This document shows positions 33,377 through 41,686 of a stretch of DNA of 64,000 bases, one piece after another (the stretch's first letter is position 1; each line of letters begins with the position of its first letter). A program made the translations under genes and the position numbers. Source of the stretch: Pseudomonas sp. 14P_8.1_Bac3. GTDB lineage: Bacteria > Pseudomonadota > Gammaproteobacteria > Pseudomonadales > Pseudomonadaceae. The notes under the pieces were generated by a model, which saw nothing but the letters and a program-made list of their open reading frames with translations, was not told where the DNA came from and made no database searches. The stretch is taken from NCBI RefSeq assembly GCF_025466085.1, contig NZ_JANLOD010000068.1, positions 62,001 through 126,000 of the forward strand. Reading direction: 5' to 3'.

Positions 33377-34738
33377 ATGAACAAGTCCACCTTGGCCCTG
33401 GCTGTGGCTGTAGGGGTTTTGGCGCAGCAGGCAAGCGCCGCCGGTTTCATCGAAGACAGCAAGGCCACTCTGGGTCTGCGTAACTTCTACATCAACACTG
33501 ATAACCGTGATGGCACTGCCAGCCCAAGTCGTAACGAAGAATGGGGCCAAGGCTTCGATCTGCGCTTCACTTCCGGTTATACCCAAGGCACCGTCGGCTT
33601 CGGTATCGACGCTATCGGCCTGCTGGGCGTACGTCTGGATTCGGGCGGCGGCACTAACGGCAACGTTGCCGCTAACGGCAGCCCTGGTACCGCCTACGGC
33701 GGCACTGTTTTCCCAAGCAAGTCCAACGGCGAAGCGGTTGATGACTTCTCCAGCCTGGGCCTGACTGCCAAAGCCAAGATCTCCCAGACCGAACTGAAGC
33801 TGGGTACCCTGCAACCGAAGAACCCGGTAATCGTGACCAACGACGGTCGCTTGCTGCCGCAAACCTGGCAGGGTGGCCAGATCACTTCCGGCGACATCAA
33901 GGACCTGACCCTGGTTGGCGGTCAGATCGAAGCTGTGAAGGGTCGTAACTCCAGCAACAACGAGAACCTGTCCATTAACGGTGCGGCTGTGCGTACCGTT
34001 AACAGCAACAAGTTCATCTACGGCGGTGGTGATTACAAGATCACCAAAGACCTGACTGCCCAGTATTACTACGGCAACCTGGAAGATTTCTACAAGCAAC
34101 ACTTCCTGGGTCTGGTTCACAACTGGGCTATCGGCCCGGGCGTGCTGAAATCTGATCTGCGCTACTTCAACAGTTCCGACGACGGCAAGAATGGTAATAC
34201 CCCTGCCTACTACAGCTCCGGTGACTACAGCGGCGTTGCGAGCGGTCGCGGTAAAGTCGACAACAACCTGTACAGCGGCCTGTTCCTGTACACCGTTGCC
34301 GGTCATACCTTTGGTGGCGGTTACCAGGTCAGCAACGGCAGCAGCGACTTCCCTTGGCTGAACCAGGGCGACGGTTCGTCGAACTACACCATCACCGACA
34401 TGCAAATCCAGAAGTTCGGCCGTGCCGGCGAACGTACCTGGCAAGCACGCTACTCGTATGACTTCGCCAAAGTTGGCGTACCAGGCCTGACCGCCGGTAT
34501 GGTCTACCTGCATGGCGACAACATCGACACAACTTCGGCTACCCGTCCCTTCGCTCAAGTAGCTAACGGTGCGTCTGAGTGGGAACGCGACTTCACCCTC
34601 GCATACGTCGTACCTGAAGGCGCGCTGAAAAACGTTGGCTTCATGTGGAAAAATGCTACCTGGCGTACCGATATCCCGGGCGTTCGCTCCCAGGACGAAA
34701 ACCGCCTGATCCTCAGCTACTCGATCCCGCTGCTGTAA
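33377..34738 (+). CDS. OprD-family outer-membrane porin
   Basis: The 453-residue precursor has a signal peptide (STLALAVAVGVLAQQASA, cut before AGF). The mature part follows the OprD pattern: GFIEDSKATLGLRNFYINTDNR, EEWGQGFDLRFTSGYTQGTVGFG with the conserved GFGIDAIGLLG, KISQTELKLGTLQP, YGNLEDFYKQHFLGLVHNW, and a last strand NRLILSYSIPLL ending in the outer-membrane beta-barrel type hydrophobics. It should form an 18-stranded substrate-specific channel for amino acids, peptides or organic acids; the substrate cannot be deduced. AGGAG precedes the ATG. A long AT-rich leader (33182-33376) precedes it and a strong terminator follows. Confidence 0.92.
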   Translation: MNKSTLALAVAVGVLAQQASAAGFIEDSKATLGLRNFYINTDNRDGTASPSRNEEWGQGFDLRFTSGYTQGTVGFGIDAIGLLGVRLDSGGGTNGNVAANGSPGTAYGGTVFPSKSNGEAVDDFSSLGLTAKAKISQTELKLGTLQPKNPVIVTNDGRLLPQTWQGGQITSGDIKDLTLVGGQIEAVKGRNSSNNENLSINGAAVRTVNSNKFIYGGGDYKITKDLTAQYYYGNLEDFYKQHFLGLVHNWAIGPGVLKSDLRYFNSSDDGKNGNTPAYYSSGDYSGVASGRGKVDNNLYSGLFLYTVAGHTFGGGYQVSNGSSDFPWLNQGDGSSNYTITDMQIQKFGRAGERTWQARYSYDFAKVGVPGLTAGMVYLHGDNIDTTSATRPFAQVANGASEWERDFTLAYVVPEGALKNVGFMWKNATWRTDIPGVRSQDENRLILSYSIPLL

Positions 34739-34758
34739 TAGCGCTCGCGTAACCGCTG

Positions 34759-34798
34759 AAAAAAAGCCCCGCCCGGCATCACGCCGGGCGGGGCTTTT
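34759..34798 (+). terminator. Strong terminator after the OprD-family gene
   Basis: A perfect 16-base stem AAAAGCCCCGCCCGGC / GCCGGGCGGGGCTTTT with a 5-base loop ATCAC, starting 20 bases after the stop codon. Confidence 0.9.
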
Positions 34799-34921
34799 GC
34801 GTTTTCAAGGCGGGGCCACCCCCGTAATCCCGCCTTGAAACTTCCTCTTTGCAGCAACTCAAGGCCTTCTCGAACCTCGGTAGCGATACTCGCCGCGATG
34901 GCGCGTGCAGGTCCAGTGAAC

Positions 34922-34947
34922 AGATCTTTAATATTCATTAAAGATCT
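34922..34947. promoter_or_regulatory. Perfect AT-rich palindrome 1 upstream of lsfA
   Basis: Arms AGATCTTTAAT and ATTAAAGATCT are perfect over 11 bases with a 4-base spacer. The centre is about 97 bases before the lsfA start. No T-run follows. It is probably a regulator-binding site. Confidence 0.55.
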
Positions 34948-34956
34948 AAGAATGGC

Positions 34957-34982
34957 GATATTTATTCTTTTTAATAAATATC
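34957..34982. promoter_or_regulatory. Perfect AT-rich palindrome 2 upstream of lsfA
   Basis: Arms GATATTTATT and AATAAATATC are perfect over 10 bases with spacer CTTTTT. Its centre is 35 bases from that of palindrome 1. A similar AATAAATAT tract occurs upstream of ssuE (near 35892). Confidence 0.55.
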
Positions 34983-35031
34983 AAACACGAGCTACAGTTG
35001 AGTCCTACAACACACTCATCAGGAGCCCACC

Positions 35032-35670
35032 ATGAGCATCAGACTCGGCGACATCGCCCCCGATTTCGAACAGGATTCCAGCGCTGGCACCATCCGCTTC
35101 CATGAATGGCTGGGCGACAGCTGGGGCGTGCTGTTTTCGCATCCGGCGGACTTTACCCCGGTGTGCACCACCGAGCTGGGCTTCACCGCCAAGCTCAAGG
35201 ATGAGTTCGCCCAGCGTGGCGTCAAGGCCATTGCGCTGTCCGTCGACCCAGTGGACTCGCACCACAAGTGGATCGAGGACATCAACGAAACCCAGAACAC
35301 GATCGTCAATTTCCCGATCCTGGCCGATGCCGATCGCAAGGTCTCGGACCTGTACGACCTGATCCACCCCAACGCCAACGACACTCTGACCGTGCGTTCG
35401 CTGTTCGTAATCGACCCGAACAAGAAAGTGCGGCTGACCATCACCTACCCGGCGAGCACCGGCCGTAACTTCCATGAAATCCTGCGGGTGATCGATTCGC
35501 TGCAACTCACCGACAACTACAAGGTGGCCACCCCGGCCAACTGGAAGGACGGTGACGAAGTGGTGATCGTGCCTTCGCTCAAGGATGAAGATGAAATCAA
35601 GCAACGCTTTCCCAAAGGTTATCGCGCGGTGAAACCGTACCTGCGCCTGACGCCACAGCCGAACAAGTAA
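35032..35670 (+). CDS. lsfA: 1-Cys peroxiredoxin LsfA (Prx6 type)
   Basis: LsfA reduces peroxides in the cytoplasm and was first described in P. putida as induced by sulfate starvation. The 212-residue protein has the Prx6 active site PADFTPVCTTE (Pro38, Thr42, peroxidatic Cys45) and no resolving cysteine; the C-terminal extension DGDEVVIVPSLKDEDEIKQRFPKG is typical of 1-Cys enzymes. AGGAGC precedes the ATG. Two perfect AT-rich palindromes lie in its promoter. It precedes the ssu operon by 320 bases, which matches joint use under sulfur limitation, when SsuD chemistry consumes flavin and oxygen. Confidence 0.94.
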   Translation: MSIRLGDIAPDFEQDSSAGTIRFHEWLGDSWGVLFSHPADFTPVCTTELGFTAKLKDEFAQRGVKAIALSVDPVDSHHKWIEDINETQNTIVNFPILADADRKVSDLYDLIHPNANDTLTVRSLFVIDPNKKVRLTITYPASTGRNFHEILRVIDSLQLTDNYKVATPANWKDGDEVVIVPSLKDEDEIKQRFPKGYRAVKPYLRLTPQPNK

Positions 35671-35677
35671 GCCCGTA

Positions 35678-35784
35678 CCTGTGGGAGCGAGCCTGCTCGC
35701 GATGGAGGTTTGAACACCGCGGGTTGTCAGGCTGCCACCGTCATCGTTGACGACCATCGCGAGCAGGCTCGCTCTCACAGGGGG
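35678..35784. repeat. REPIN, subtype GAGCGAGCCTGCTCGCGATG
   Basis: Inverted ends CTGTGGGAGCGAGCCTGCTC and GAGCAGGCTCGCTCTCACAG enclose about 55 bases. The 35671-35990 gap also holds a terminator and the AT-rich ssuE leader. Confidence 0.9.
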
Positions 35785-35817
35785 AAAATCAACAGCATCC
35801 ACAAAGCAGGGGATTTC

Positions 35818-35842
35818 AGGCCGTTTCGACGGCCTTTTTTTT
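35818..35842 (+). terminator. Terminator between lsfA and ssuE
   Basis: Hairpin AGGCCG / CGGCCT with loop TTTCGA followed by eight T in a row. Confidence 0.85.
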
Positions 35843-35874
35843 ATGCTTGGAAAACGACACCTGTCATATCTCCA

Positions 35875-35990
35875 TATCGAATAACCAAATGAATAAATAT
35901 GATTTAAAGATATATAAATCCCCTGTTATGGTCTCCCCATCGAAGCGAGATCGCACGTTGCGAATCGCCCAAACGTCCAAGGAATTCTGA
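35875..35990 (+). promoter_or_regulatory. AT-rich ssu operon leader and promoter region
   Basis: This stretch is much AT-richer than its surroundings, with GAATAAATATGATTTAAAG followed by ATATATAAATC and a possible -10 element TATGGT near 35928. CysB-type activators of sulfur genes bind AT-rich sites of this kind, but the exact site cannot be read with confidence. Confidence 0.35.
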
Positions 35991-36584
35991 ATGCTGGTCG
36001 TCTCACTCGGTGGCAGTCCCAGCCAGCGCTCCCGTTCCGGGGTGCTGCTGGACCGTTCACAACGCTGGTTGCAGGAGCAAGGTGTAGAGGTGGTGAGTTA
36101 TCAGGTACGGGACTTCCCGGCCGAAGACTTGCTGCACGCACGTTTCGACAGCCCGATGGTGATCGACCTGCTGCAACAGATTGAAAACGCCGACGGCTTG
36201 CTGATTGCTACCCCGGTCTACAAGGCGTCGTTCTCCGGCGCATTGAAGACCGTGCTGGACCTGCTGCCGGAACGCGCACTCGCGCACAAAGTCGTGTTGC
36301 CCATGGCCACCGGCGGTAGCATCGCCCACATGCTGGCGGTGGACTACGCGCTGAAGCCGGTGCTGTCGGCGTTGAAAGCCCAAGAGATGCTCCACGGGAT
36401 TTTCGCCGTGGACAGTCAGATCGCTTACGGCGAAGGCAGCGCGCTGGCGCAACTGGCGCCTGAGCTTGAAGAACGACTGAGCGAATCCCTGGAGCTGTTT
36501 TTCAGCGCCATGGCGCGCCGGCCCAAGCCGCTCGATCCGAACGTGTTGAATGAACGCCTGTTGAGTGCTCGCTGGAGCATTTAA
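35991..36584 (+). CDS. ssuE: NADPH-dependent FMN reductase SsuE
   Basis: SsuE reduces FMN for the desulfonating monooxygenase SsuD. The 197-residue flavodoxin-like protein has the FMN-binding N-terminus MLVVSLGGSPSQRSRSGVLL, the middle GLLIATPVYKASFSGALKTVLDLLP and PMATGGSIAHMLAVDYALKPVL, all characteristic of SsuE. It begins the ssuE-A-D-C-B-F operon and has an AT-rich promoter. The start lies after CAAGGAATTCTGA, giving AAGGA at good spacing. Confidence 0.96.
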   Translation: MLVVSLGGSPSQRSRSGVLLDRSQRWLQEQGVEVVSYQVRDFPAEDLLHARFDSPMVIDLLQQIENADGLLIATPVYKASFSGALKTVLDLLPERALAHKVVLPMATGGSIAHMLAVDYALKPVLSALKAQEMLHGIFAVDSQIAYGEGSALAQLAPELEERLSESLELFFSAMARRPKPLDPNVLNERLLSARWSI

Positions 36585-36674
36585 ACCTTACCCCAAACTT
36601 GATGTACTCACCTTACTCAGCCGCCAACGGCCAAGCAGGTGCAGCCAAAACCCAACTGCAAAAAGGAGAGCGCA

Positions 36675-37640
36675 ATGCGCACTGTCATTTTGCGTCGTGG
36701 TCTGGTCGCTCTGTTTGTTGCGGCTGTGTCCCTCGGCGCCATTACTCAAGCTCAAGCCGAAACGTTGCGAATCGGTTATCAAAAGTACGGCACTTTGGTC
36801 CTGCTCAAGGCCAAGGGCACCCTGGAAAAACGCCTGGCCGCCCAAGGCGTGGACGTGCAATGGACTGAGTTTCCCGGCGGCCCGCAGCTGCTCGAAGGCT
36901 TGAACGTCGGCTCGATCGACTTCGGCGTTACCGGCGAAACACCACCAGTGTTCGCCCAGGCCGCCGGGGCTGACCTGCTCTACGTCGCCTACGAGCCGCC
37001 AGCGCCCCACAGCGAAGCGATCCTGGTGCCGAAGGACTCGCCGATCAAATCGGTGAAGGACCTCAAGGGCAAGAAAGTCGTGCTGAACAAAGGCTCTAAC
37101 GTTCACTACCTGCTGGTCCGCGCGCTGGAAGACGCCGGCCTCAAATACACCGACATCCAGACTGTATTCCTGCCGCCGGCCGATGCCCGCGCCGCGTTCG
37201 AACGGGGCAGCGTCGATGCCTGGGTAATCTGGGACCCGTACCAGGCTGCCGCCGAACAGCAACTGCAAGCGCACACCCTGCGCGATGGCCAGGGCATCGT
37301 CGACAACCACCAGTTCTACCTCGCGACCAAGCCCTACGCACAGAAAAATCCTGAGGTGATCAAGACCCTCGTGGAAGAAGTGCGTGCCGTTGGCGAATGG
37401 TCCAAGGCCAATCCTGAGGACGTGACCAAACAAGTTTCGCCACTGCTCGGGCTGCCGCAAGACATCACCCTGACCTCGGTGAAACGCCAGGGCTACGGTG
37501 CGCTGTTCCTGACCCCCGACGTGGTCGCCGCGCAACAGAAAATCGCCGACAGCTTCTACCAGCTCAAGCTGATTCCGAAGCCGCTCAGCATCAAAGACGT
37601 GATCTGGACGCCACCGGCAGCCGTTGCCAAAGCGCAGTAA
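36675..37640 (+). CDS. ssuA: Sulfonate ABC transporter, periplasmic binding protein SsuA
   Basis: SsuA binds aliphatic sulfonates in the periplasm. The 321-residue precursor has a signal peptide (LRRGLVALFVAAVSLGAI, cut after AQA) followed by ETLRIGYQKYGTLVLLKAKGTLEKRL, the standard start of the family. LNVGSIDFGVTGETPPVFAQAAG and FERGSVDAWVIWDPYQAAAE are further typical blocks. AAAGGAGA precedes the ATG at 36675. The 90-base gap after ssuE holds no gene. Confidence 0.96.
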   Translation: MRTVILRRGLVALFVAAVSLGAITQAQAETLRIGYQKYGTLVLLKAKGTLEKRLAAQGVDVQWTEFPGGPQLLEGLNVGSIDFGVTGETPPVFAQAAGADLLYVAYEPPAPHSEAILVPKDSPIKSVKDLKGKKVVLNKGSNVHYLLVRALEDAGLKYTDIQTVFLPPADARAAFERGSVDAWVIWDPYQAAAEQQLQAHTLRDGQGIVDNHQFYLATKPYAQKNPEVIKTLVEEVRAVGEWSKANPEDVTKQVSPLLGLPQDITLTSVKRQGYGALFLTPDVVAAQQKIADSFYQLKLIPKPLSIKDVIWTPPAAVAKAQ

Positions 37641-37665
37641 TTCGATTCCCTAAGGAGACCACTCC

Positions 37666-38814
37666 ATGAGCCTCAATATCTTCTGGTTCCTGCCTACCCA
37701 CGGCGACGGCCATTACCTTGGCACCGCCGAAGGCGCTCGCGCCGTTGACCACGGTTACCTGCAACAAGTCGCGCAAGCGGCGGATCGCCTGGGCTTCGGC
37801 GGGGTGCTGATTCCCACCGGTCGCTCGTGCGAAGACTCGTGGTTGGTGGCGGCGTCGCTGATCCCAGTGACCCAGCGTTTGAAATTCCTTGTCGCGTTGC
37901 GCCCCGGGATCATTTCCCCGACGGTGGCCGCGCGTCAGGCCGCGACCCTGGATCGCCTGTCCGGCGGTCGCGCGCTGTTCAATCTGGTTACCGGCGGTGA
38001 TCCGGAAGAATTGGCGGGTGATGGTTTGTTCCTGAGTCACGAAGAGCGTTATCAGGCTTCGGTGGAATTCACCCGCATCTGGCGCCGCGTGCTGGAAGGC
38101 GAAACCGTCGATTACGACGGTCAGCACATCAGTGTGAAGGGCGCCAAGCTGCTCTATCCACCGATCCAGCAACCGCGTCCGCCGCTGTATTTCGGTGGCT
38201 CTTCGGAAGCGGCGCAGGACCTCGCGGCAGAGCAGGTGGAAATGGTCCTGACCTGGGGCGAGCCACCGGCCGCCGTCGCCGAGAAAATCGAGCAAGTGCG
38301 CGCCAAAGCCGCCAAGCTCGGGCGCACGGTGCGCTTCGGCATCCGTCTGCATGTGATCGTTCGTGAAACCAACGCCGAAGCCTGGCAAGCGGCCGACCGA
38401 CTGATCTCGCACCTGGACGACGAGACCATTGCCCGAGCCCAGGCGTCCCTGTCGCGCTTCGACTCGGTCGGCCAGCAGCGCATGGCGGCCTTGCACGGCG
38501 GCAGCCGCGATAACCTCGAAGTCAGCCCCAACCTGTGGGCCGGCGTCGGCCTGGTGCGCGGTGGTGCCGGTACTGCCTTGGTCGGCGACGGCCCAACCGT
38601 GGCTGCCCGCGTGAAGGAATACGCGGACCTGGGCATCGATACCTTCATCTTCTCCGGTTATCCACACCTGGAGGAGTCGTACCGGGTCGCCGAACTGCTG
38701 TTTCCGCACCTGGACATCGAACGACCGGAGCTGCCGAAGGGCGCCAACTACGTCAGTCCGTTCGGCGAGATGGTGGCCAACGACATTCTTCCCAAAGCTG
38801 CGTCCCAGAGCTGA
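37666..38814 (+). CDS. ssuD: FMNH2-dependent alkanesulfonate monooxygenase SsuD
   Basis: SsuD cleaves alkanesulfonates to aldehyde and sulfite with FMNH2 from SsuE and oxygen. The 382-residue luciferase-fold protein starts MSLNIFWFLPTHGDGHYLG and contains GFGGVLIPTGRSCEDSWLVAASL, FLVALRPGIISPTVAARQAATLDRLSGGR, NLVTGGDPEELAGDG and the late FIFSGYPHLEESYRVAELLFP, all conserved in SsuD. AAGGAGA precedes it. It sits between ssuA and ssuC as in P. putida and E. coli. Confidence 0.97.
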   Translation: MSLNIFWFLPTHGDGHYLGTAEGARAVDHGYLQQVAQAADRLGFGGVLIPTGRSCEDSWLVAASLIPVTQRLKFLVALRPGIISPTVAARQAATLDRLSGGRALFNLVTGGDPEELAGDGLFLSHEERYQASVEFTRIWRRVLEGETVDYDGQHISVKGAKLLYPPIQQPRPPLYFGGSSEAAQDLAAEQVEMVLTWGEPPAAVAEKIEQVRAKAAKLGRTVRFGIRLHVIVRETNAEAWQAADRLISHLDDETIARAQASLSRFDSVGQQRMAALHGGSRDNLEVSPNLWAGVGLVRGGAGTALVGDGPTVAARVKEYADLGIDTFIFSGYPHLEESYRVAELLFPHLDIERPELPKGANYVSPFGEMVANDILPKAASQS

Positions 38815-38822
38815 GGCGCGCC

Positions 38823-39605
38823 ATGAAGAAAATCATCCACAACCTTGCGCCTTGGGCGTTGCCGGTGTTGCTGCTGGCGGTGTGGCAGTTGTCGGTGTCG
38901 GCGGGCTGGTTGTCGACACGGATTCTGCCGGCCCCCGTCGCCGTCATCGAAGCCGGCGTCAGCCTGGTGCGCAGCGGCGAAATCTGGACGCACCTGGCGA
39001 TCAGCGGCTGGCGCGCGGCCCTGGGTTTCACCATTGGCGGCAGCATCGGTCTGGCACTGGGTTTCATCACCGGCCTGTCGAAGTGGGGCGAACGCCTGCT
39101 CGACAGTTCGGTGCAGATGATCCGCAACGTGCCACACCTGGCGCTGATTCCCCTGGTGATCCTGTGGTTCGGCATCGACGAGTCGGCGAAGATCTTCCTG
39201 GTCGCCCTCGGCACCCTGTTCCCGATCTACCTCAATACGTATCACGGCATCCGCAACGTCGATCCGGCGCTGGTGGAGATGGCGCGCAGCTACGGCCTGT
39301 CCGGTTTCAGCCTGTTCCGTCAGGTGATTCTGCCGGGGGCGCTGCCTTCGATTCTGGTGGGGGTGCGCTTTGCCCTGGGGTTCATGTGGTTGACCTTGAT
39401 CGTCGCCGAAACCATCTCCGCGAGTTCCGGCATTGGCTACCTGGCAATGAATGCCAGGGAGTTTTTGCAGACCGACGTGGTGGTGCTGGCGATCCTGATG
39501 TACGCGGTGCTCGGCAAACTCGCCGACCTCGCGGCCCGTGGACTTGAACGCGTGTGGCTGCGCTGGCACCCGGCCTATCAGGTCGTCAAGGGAGGTGCCG
39601 CATGA
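38823..39605 (+). CDS. ssuC: Sulfonate ABC transporter permease SsuC
   Basis: This 260-residue inner-membrane protein has about six transmembrane helices and the permease EAA loop in LVEMARSYGLSGFSLFRQVILPGALPSIL. The N-terminus MKKIIHNLAPWALPVLLLAVWQL and the pattern GFITGLSKWGERLLDSSVQMIRNVP are typical of SsuC/TauC. The frame of the larger ORF before 38823 reads inside ssuD and is not used. The stop overlaps the ssuB start (ATGA). Confidence 0.95.
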   Translation: MKKIIHNLAPWALPVLLLAVWQLSVSAGWLSTRILPAPVAVIEAGVSLVRSGEIWTHLAISGWRAALGFTIGGSIGLALGFITGLSKWGERLLDSSVQMIRNVPHLALIPLVILWFGIDESAKIFLVALGTLFPIYLNTYHGIRNVDPALVEMARSYGLSGFSLFRQVILPGALPSILVGVRFALGFMWLTLIVAETISASSGIGYLAMNAREFLQTDVVVLAILMYAVLGKLADLAARGLERVWLRWHPAYQVVKGGAA

Positions 39606-40405
39606 CTGCTCTGCCTCCACGCCTGCTGCGCGGTATTCCGCTGGCGGTACGCAAGCTGCAAAAAACCTTTGGTTCGCGGCAGGTGCTGCGCGAGATCGAC
39701 CTGCACATACCGGCCGGCCAGTTCGTCGCCGTGGTGGGGCGCAGCGGTTGCGGCAAAAGTACGTTGCTGCGCTTGCTCGCGGGCCTCGATAAACCCACCG
39801 GCGGTGAACTGCTCGCCGGCTCCGCGCCGTTGAGCGATGCCCGGGAAGACACCCGGTTGATGTTCCAGGAAGCGCGGTTGCTGCCCTGGAAAAAGGTCAT
39901 CGACAACGTTGGCCTCGGGCTCAAGGGCAACTGGCGTGCGCAGGCGCTGGAAGCGCTGGAGTCGGTCGGTCTCGCGGACCGTGCCAATGAATGGCCGGCG
40001 GCGCTGTCCGGTGGCCAGAAGCAACGGGTGGCCCTGGCCCGCGCGCTGATCCATCAACCGCGCTTGCTGTTGCTTGATGAGCCGCTGGGCGCACTGGATG
40101 CCCTGACCCGAATTGAAATGCAGCAGCTGATTGAGCGGCTCTGGCAGAAGCACGGTTTCACCGTATTGCTGGTGACCCACGACGTCAGTGAAGCGGTGGC
40201 GATTGCCGACCGGGTGATCCTGATCGAAGAGGGCGAGGTCGGCCTCGACCTGCAGGTGGAGCTGCCGCGCCCTCGGGTCCGCGGCTCCCATCGGCTGGCG
40301 ACGCTGGAAACCGAAGTCCTCAACCGCGTCCTCGCGCTGCCCGGTGAGCCACCGGAACCGGAACCCGTTTCACCCTTGCCTACGCAATTGCGTTGGGCGC
40401 AATAA
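39602..40405 (+). CDS. ssuB: Sulfonate ABC transporter ATP-binding protein SsuB
   Basis: SsuB powers sulfonate import with SsuA and SsuC. The 267-residue ATPase has Walker A VVGRSGCGKSTLLRLLAG, the Q-loop LMFQEARLLPWKKVIDNV typical of the sulfonate/nitrate family, the signature ALSGGQKQRVALARAL and Walker B LLLLDEPLGALDALTR with the switch His in LVTHDVSEA. The C-terminal tail is proline-rich. It overlaps ssuC by four bases and is followed after 33 bases by ssuF. Confidence 0.96.
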   Translation: MTALPPRLLRGIPLAVRKLQKTFGSRQVLREIDLHIPAGQFVAVVGRSGCGKSTLLRLLAGLDKPTGGELLAGSAPLSDAREDTRLMFQEARLLPWKKVIDNVGLGLKGNWRAQALEALESVGLADRANEWPAALSGGQKQRVALARALIHQPRLLLLDEPLGALDALTRIEMQQLIERLWQKHGFTVLLVTHDVSEAVAIADRVILIEEGEVGLDLQVELPRPRVRGSHRLATLETEVLNRVLALPGEPPEPEPVSPLPTQLRWAQ

Positions 40406-40438
40406 CTCACGCCTCATCCAACGACAGGAATCAACATC

Positions 40439-40654
40439 ATGACTATCAAGGCCATCAACGTTCGTAACCAGTTCAAAGGCTCGATCAAGGAAATCGTACT
40501 GGGTGACGTGCTGTCGGAAATCGACGTACAGACCGCTTCCGGCATCGTGACTTCGGTGATCACCACTCGCTCGGTGAAAGAGCTGGAGCTGGTGGTTGGC
40601 AGCGAAGTAATCGCGTTCGTGAAATCCACCGAGGTGTCGATCGCCAAGTTGTGA
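40439..40654 (+). CDS. ssuF: SsuF, small TOBE/Mop-type molybdopterin-binding protein
   Basis: SsuF is a 71-residue single TOBE/Mop domain protein: MTIKAINVRNQFKGSIKEIV, GDVLSEIDVQTASGIVTSVITT and LVVGSEVIAFVKSTEVSIAKL. Such small molbindins bind oxyanions such as molybdate; in P. putida ssuF ends the ssu operon and is needed for growth on some sulfur sources, by an unclear mechanism. It is close behind ssuB and followed directly by a terminator, so it is the last gene of the operon. Confidence 0.93.
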   Translation: MTIKAINVRNQFKGSIKEIVLGDVLSEIDVQTASGIVTSVITTRSVKELELVVGSEVIAFVKSTEVSIAKL

Positions 40655-40672
40655 TCGCATGCGGTACACACA

Positions 40673-40706
40673 GCCCCGAAAGGCTTGAGCCCTTCGGGGT
40701 TTTTTG
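40673..40706 (+). terminator. Terminator of the ssu operon
   Basis: Stem CCCCGAAAGG / CCCTTCGGGG with a 6-base loop followed by six T, 18 bases after the ssuF stop. Confidence 0.9.
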
Positions 40707-40737
40707 TGGGTGTGAATCAGTGAGGTCGGTGGGGTTC

Positions 40738-40836
40738 CCATCGCGAGCAGGCTCGCTCCCACAGGAGATTTTAGTGGCCACAGGTTCTGTGCCCGGCGCA
40801 AAACCACTGTGGGAGCGAGCCTGCTCGCGATGAGGC
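40738..40836. repeat. REPIN, subtype GAGCGAGCCTGCTCGCGATG
   Basis: Inverted ends CATCGCGAGCAGGCTCGCTC and GAGCGAGCCTGCTCGCGATG enclose about 55 bases between ssuF and the TetR-type gene, which converge. Confidence 0.92.
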
Positions 40837-40856
40837 CCGTAGAGCCAATAAAAATC

Positions 40857-41483
40857 TCAGCGCTTGGCCAGATAAGGTGGCAAATACAACCCGAGATACG
40901 CATCAAACACCCGCATGCCTTCCTCGGCCATGCGTGGCGTGATTTGCCCATGCTGCTGCACTGAGCGGGCGTACACGCGATCACCCAGCTCCATCGCCAG
41001 GGCAAACACATCCACATCGGCCGGCAGCCGCGGCAGCTCGAAGTGGTGATCGAACAGCTTGTGCATCAAGTCGCCCAGTTCAATGTCGTGCTGGCGGTCG
41101 GCCTGGGTGACTTCGGTCAACCCGTGCTGGGCGAGGATCAGTTGGCGGGCGGCGGCGTCTTCGTCGTAGATGTCGAGCATCCGCTGTTCCACCAGCCGCG
41201 ACAGGTCGCGCCAGTCGCCGAGCGCGTCGTGGTCGATGGGGGCTTGCAGGCAGGCGCGGAAGGCGGCGTGCACGTCCGCGGTCAGCGCCTCGAGCAGGGC
41301 GGGAACGCTGGCGAAGAAGTGGTAGACGGAGGAGGGCGGGATCTCCGCGCGCTCGGCGACGCTGTAGATCGACAGGCTGGCCACGCCCTCGGCGGCCAGC
41401 AGCGTGCGGGCGGCGTCGAGTATCGAATCGATCCGGGCCTGGCTGCGGGCGCGGGGTTTGCGAGCGGTGGCGGTGCGCGTCAT
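40857..41483 (-). CDS. TetR/AcrR-family transcriptional regulator
   Basis: The 208-residue protein has a basic N-terminal arm, then the TetR DNA-binding domain: RIDSILDAARTLLAAEGVASLSIYSVAERAEIPPSSVYHFFASVPALLEAL, which contains the helix-turn-helix and the YHFF end. The C-terminal helical domain is not assigned to a known ligand class. The ATG at 41483 follows AGGAGA; the longer frame upstream runs through a REP end. Its neighbour on the same strand is spuI; no efflux or degradation target is adjacent, so its target is unknown. It may act on the polyamine genes, but that is only proximity. Confidence 0.88.
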   Translation of the reverse strand: MTRTATARKPRARSQARIDSILDAARTLLAAEGVASLSIYSVAERAEIPPSSVYHFFASVPALLEALTADVHAAFRACLQAPIDHDALGDWRDLSRLVEQRMLDIYDEDAAARQLILAQHGLTEVTQADRQHDIELGDLMHKLFDHHFELPRLPADVDVFALAMELGDRVYARSVQQHGQITPRMAEEGMRVFDAYLGLYLPPYLAKR

Positions 41484-41545
41484 TGGAGTCTCCTGCGGGG
41501 CAGCGGGCATTGTACGAGCAGGGTTGGATGTTGTCTCGTAGGCCG

Positions 41546-41608
41546 CCTTCGCGAGCAAGCCCGCTCCCACACTGGACCGGTGTGAGAGCGGGCTTGCTCG
41601 CGAAGCAG
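41546..41608. repeat. REPIN, subtype GCGGGCTTGCTCGCGAA, short
   Basis: Inverted ends TTCGCGAGCAAGCCCGCTCC and GAGCGGGCTTGCTCGCGAA with only a short spacer (ACTGGACCGGTGTGA), one of the most compact pairs here. Confidence 0.9.
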
Positions 41609-41634
41609 GCGCCTCGGTTTCACAGAGCTCCCAT

Positions 41635-41675
41635 AAAAAAACGCCGCAAGCTGTGAGGCCTGCGGCGTTCTTTTT
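41635..41675 (-). terminator. Terminator of spuI
   Basis: Stem AACGCCGCA / TGCGGCGTT with a 12-base loop and an A/T tract on both sides; on the minus strand it follows the spuI stop at 12 bases. Confidence 0.8.
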
Positions 41676-41686
41676 ACTGCAACCGC

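Noticed and set aside
34717..34938. 73-residue minus-strand frame starting MNIKDLFTGPARAIAASIATEV
   Set aside because: The first part looks protein-like, but the frame starts inside the lsfA palindrome, runs through the strong oprD terminator hairpin and stops inside the oprD 3' end, so it is probably fortuitous. A conserved homologue would change this view.
40857..41483. TetR-type gene as the dedicated spu regulator
   Set aside because: Only proximity supports it; REP elements and a terminator separate it from spuI, and no operator match was found, so it is left as an unassigned regulator.
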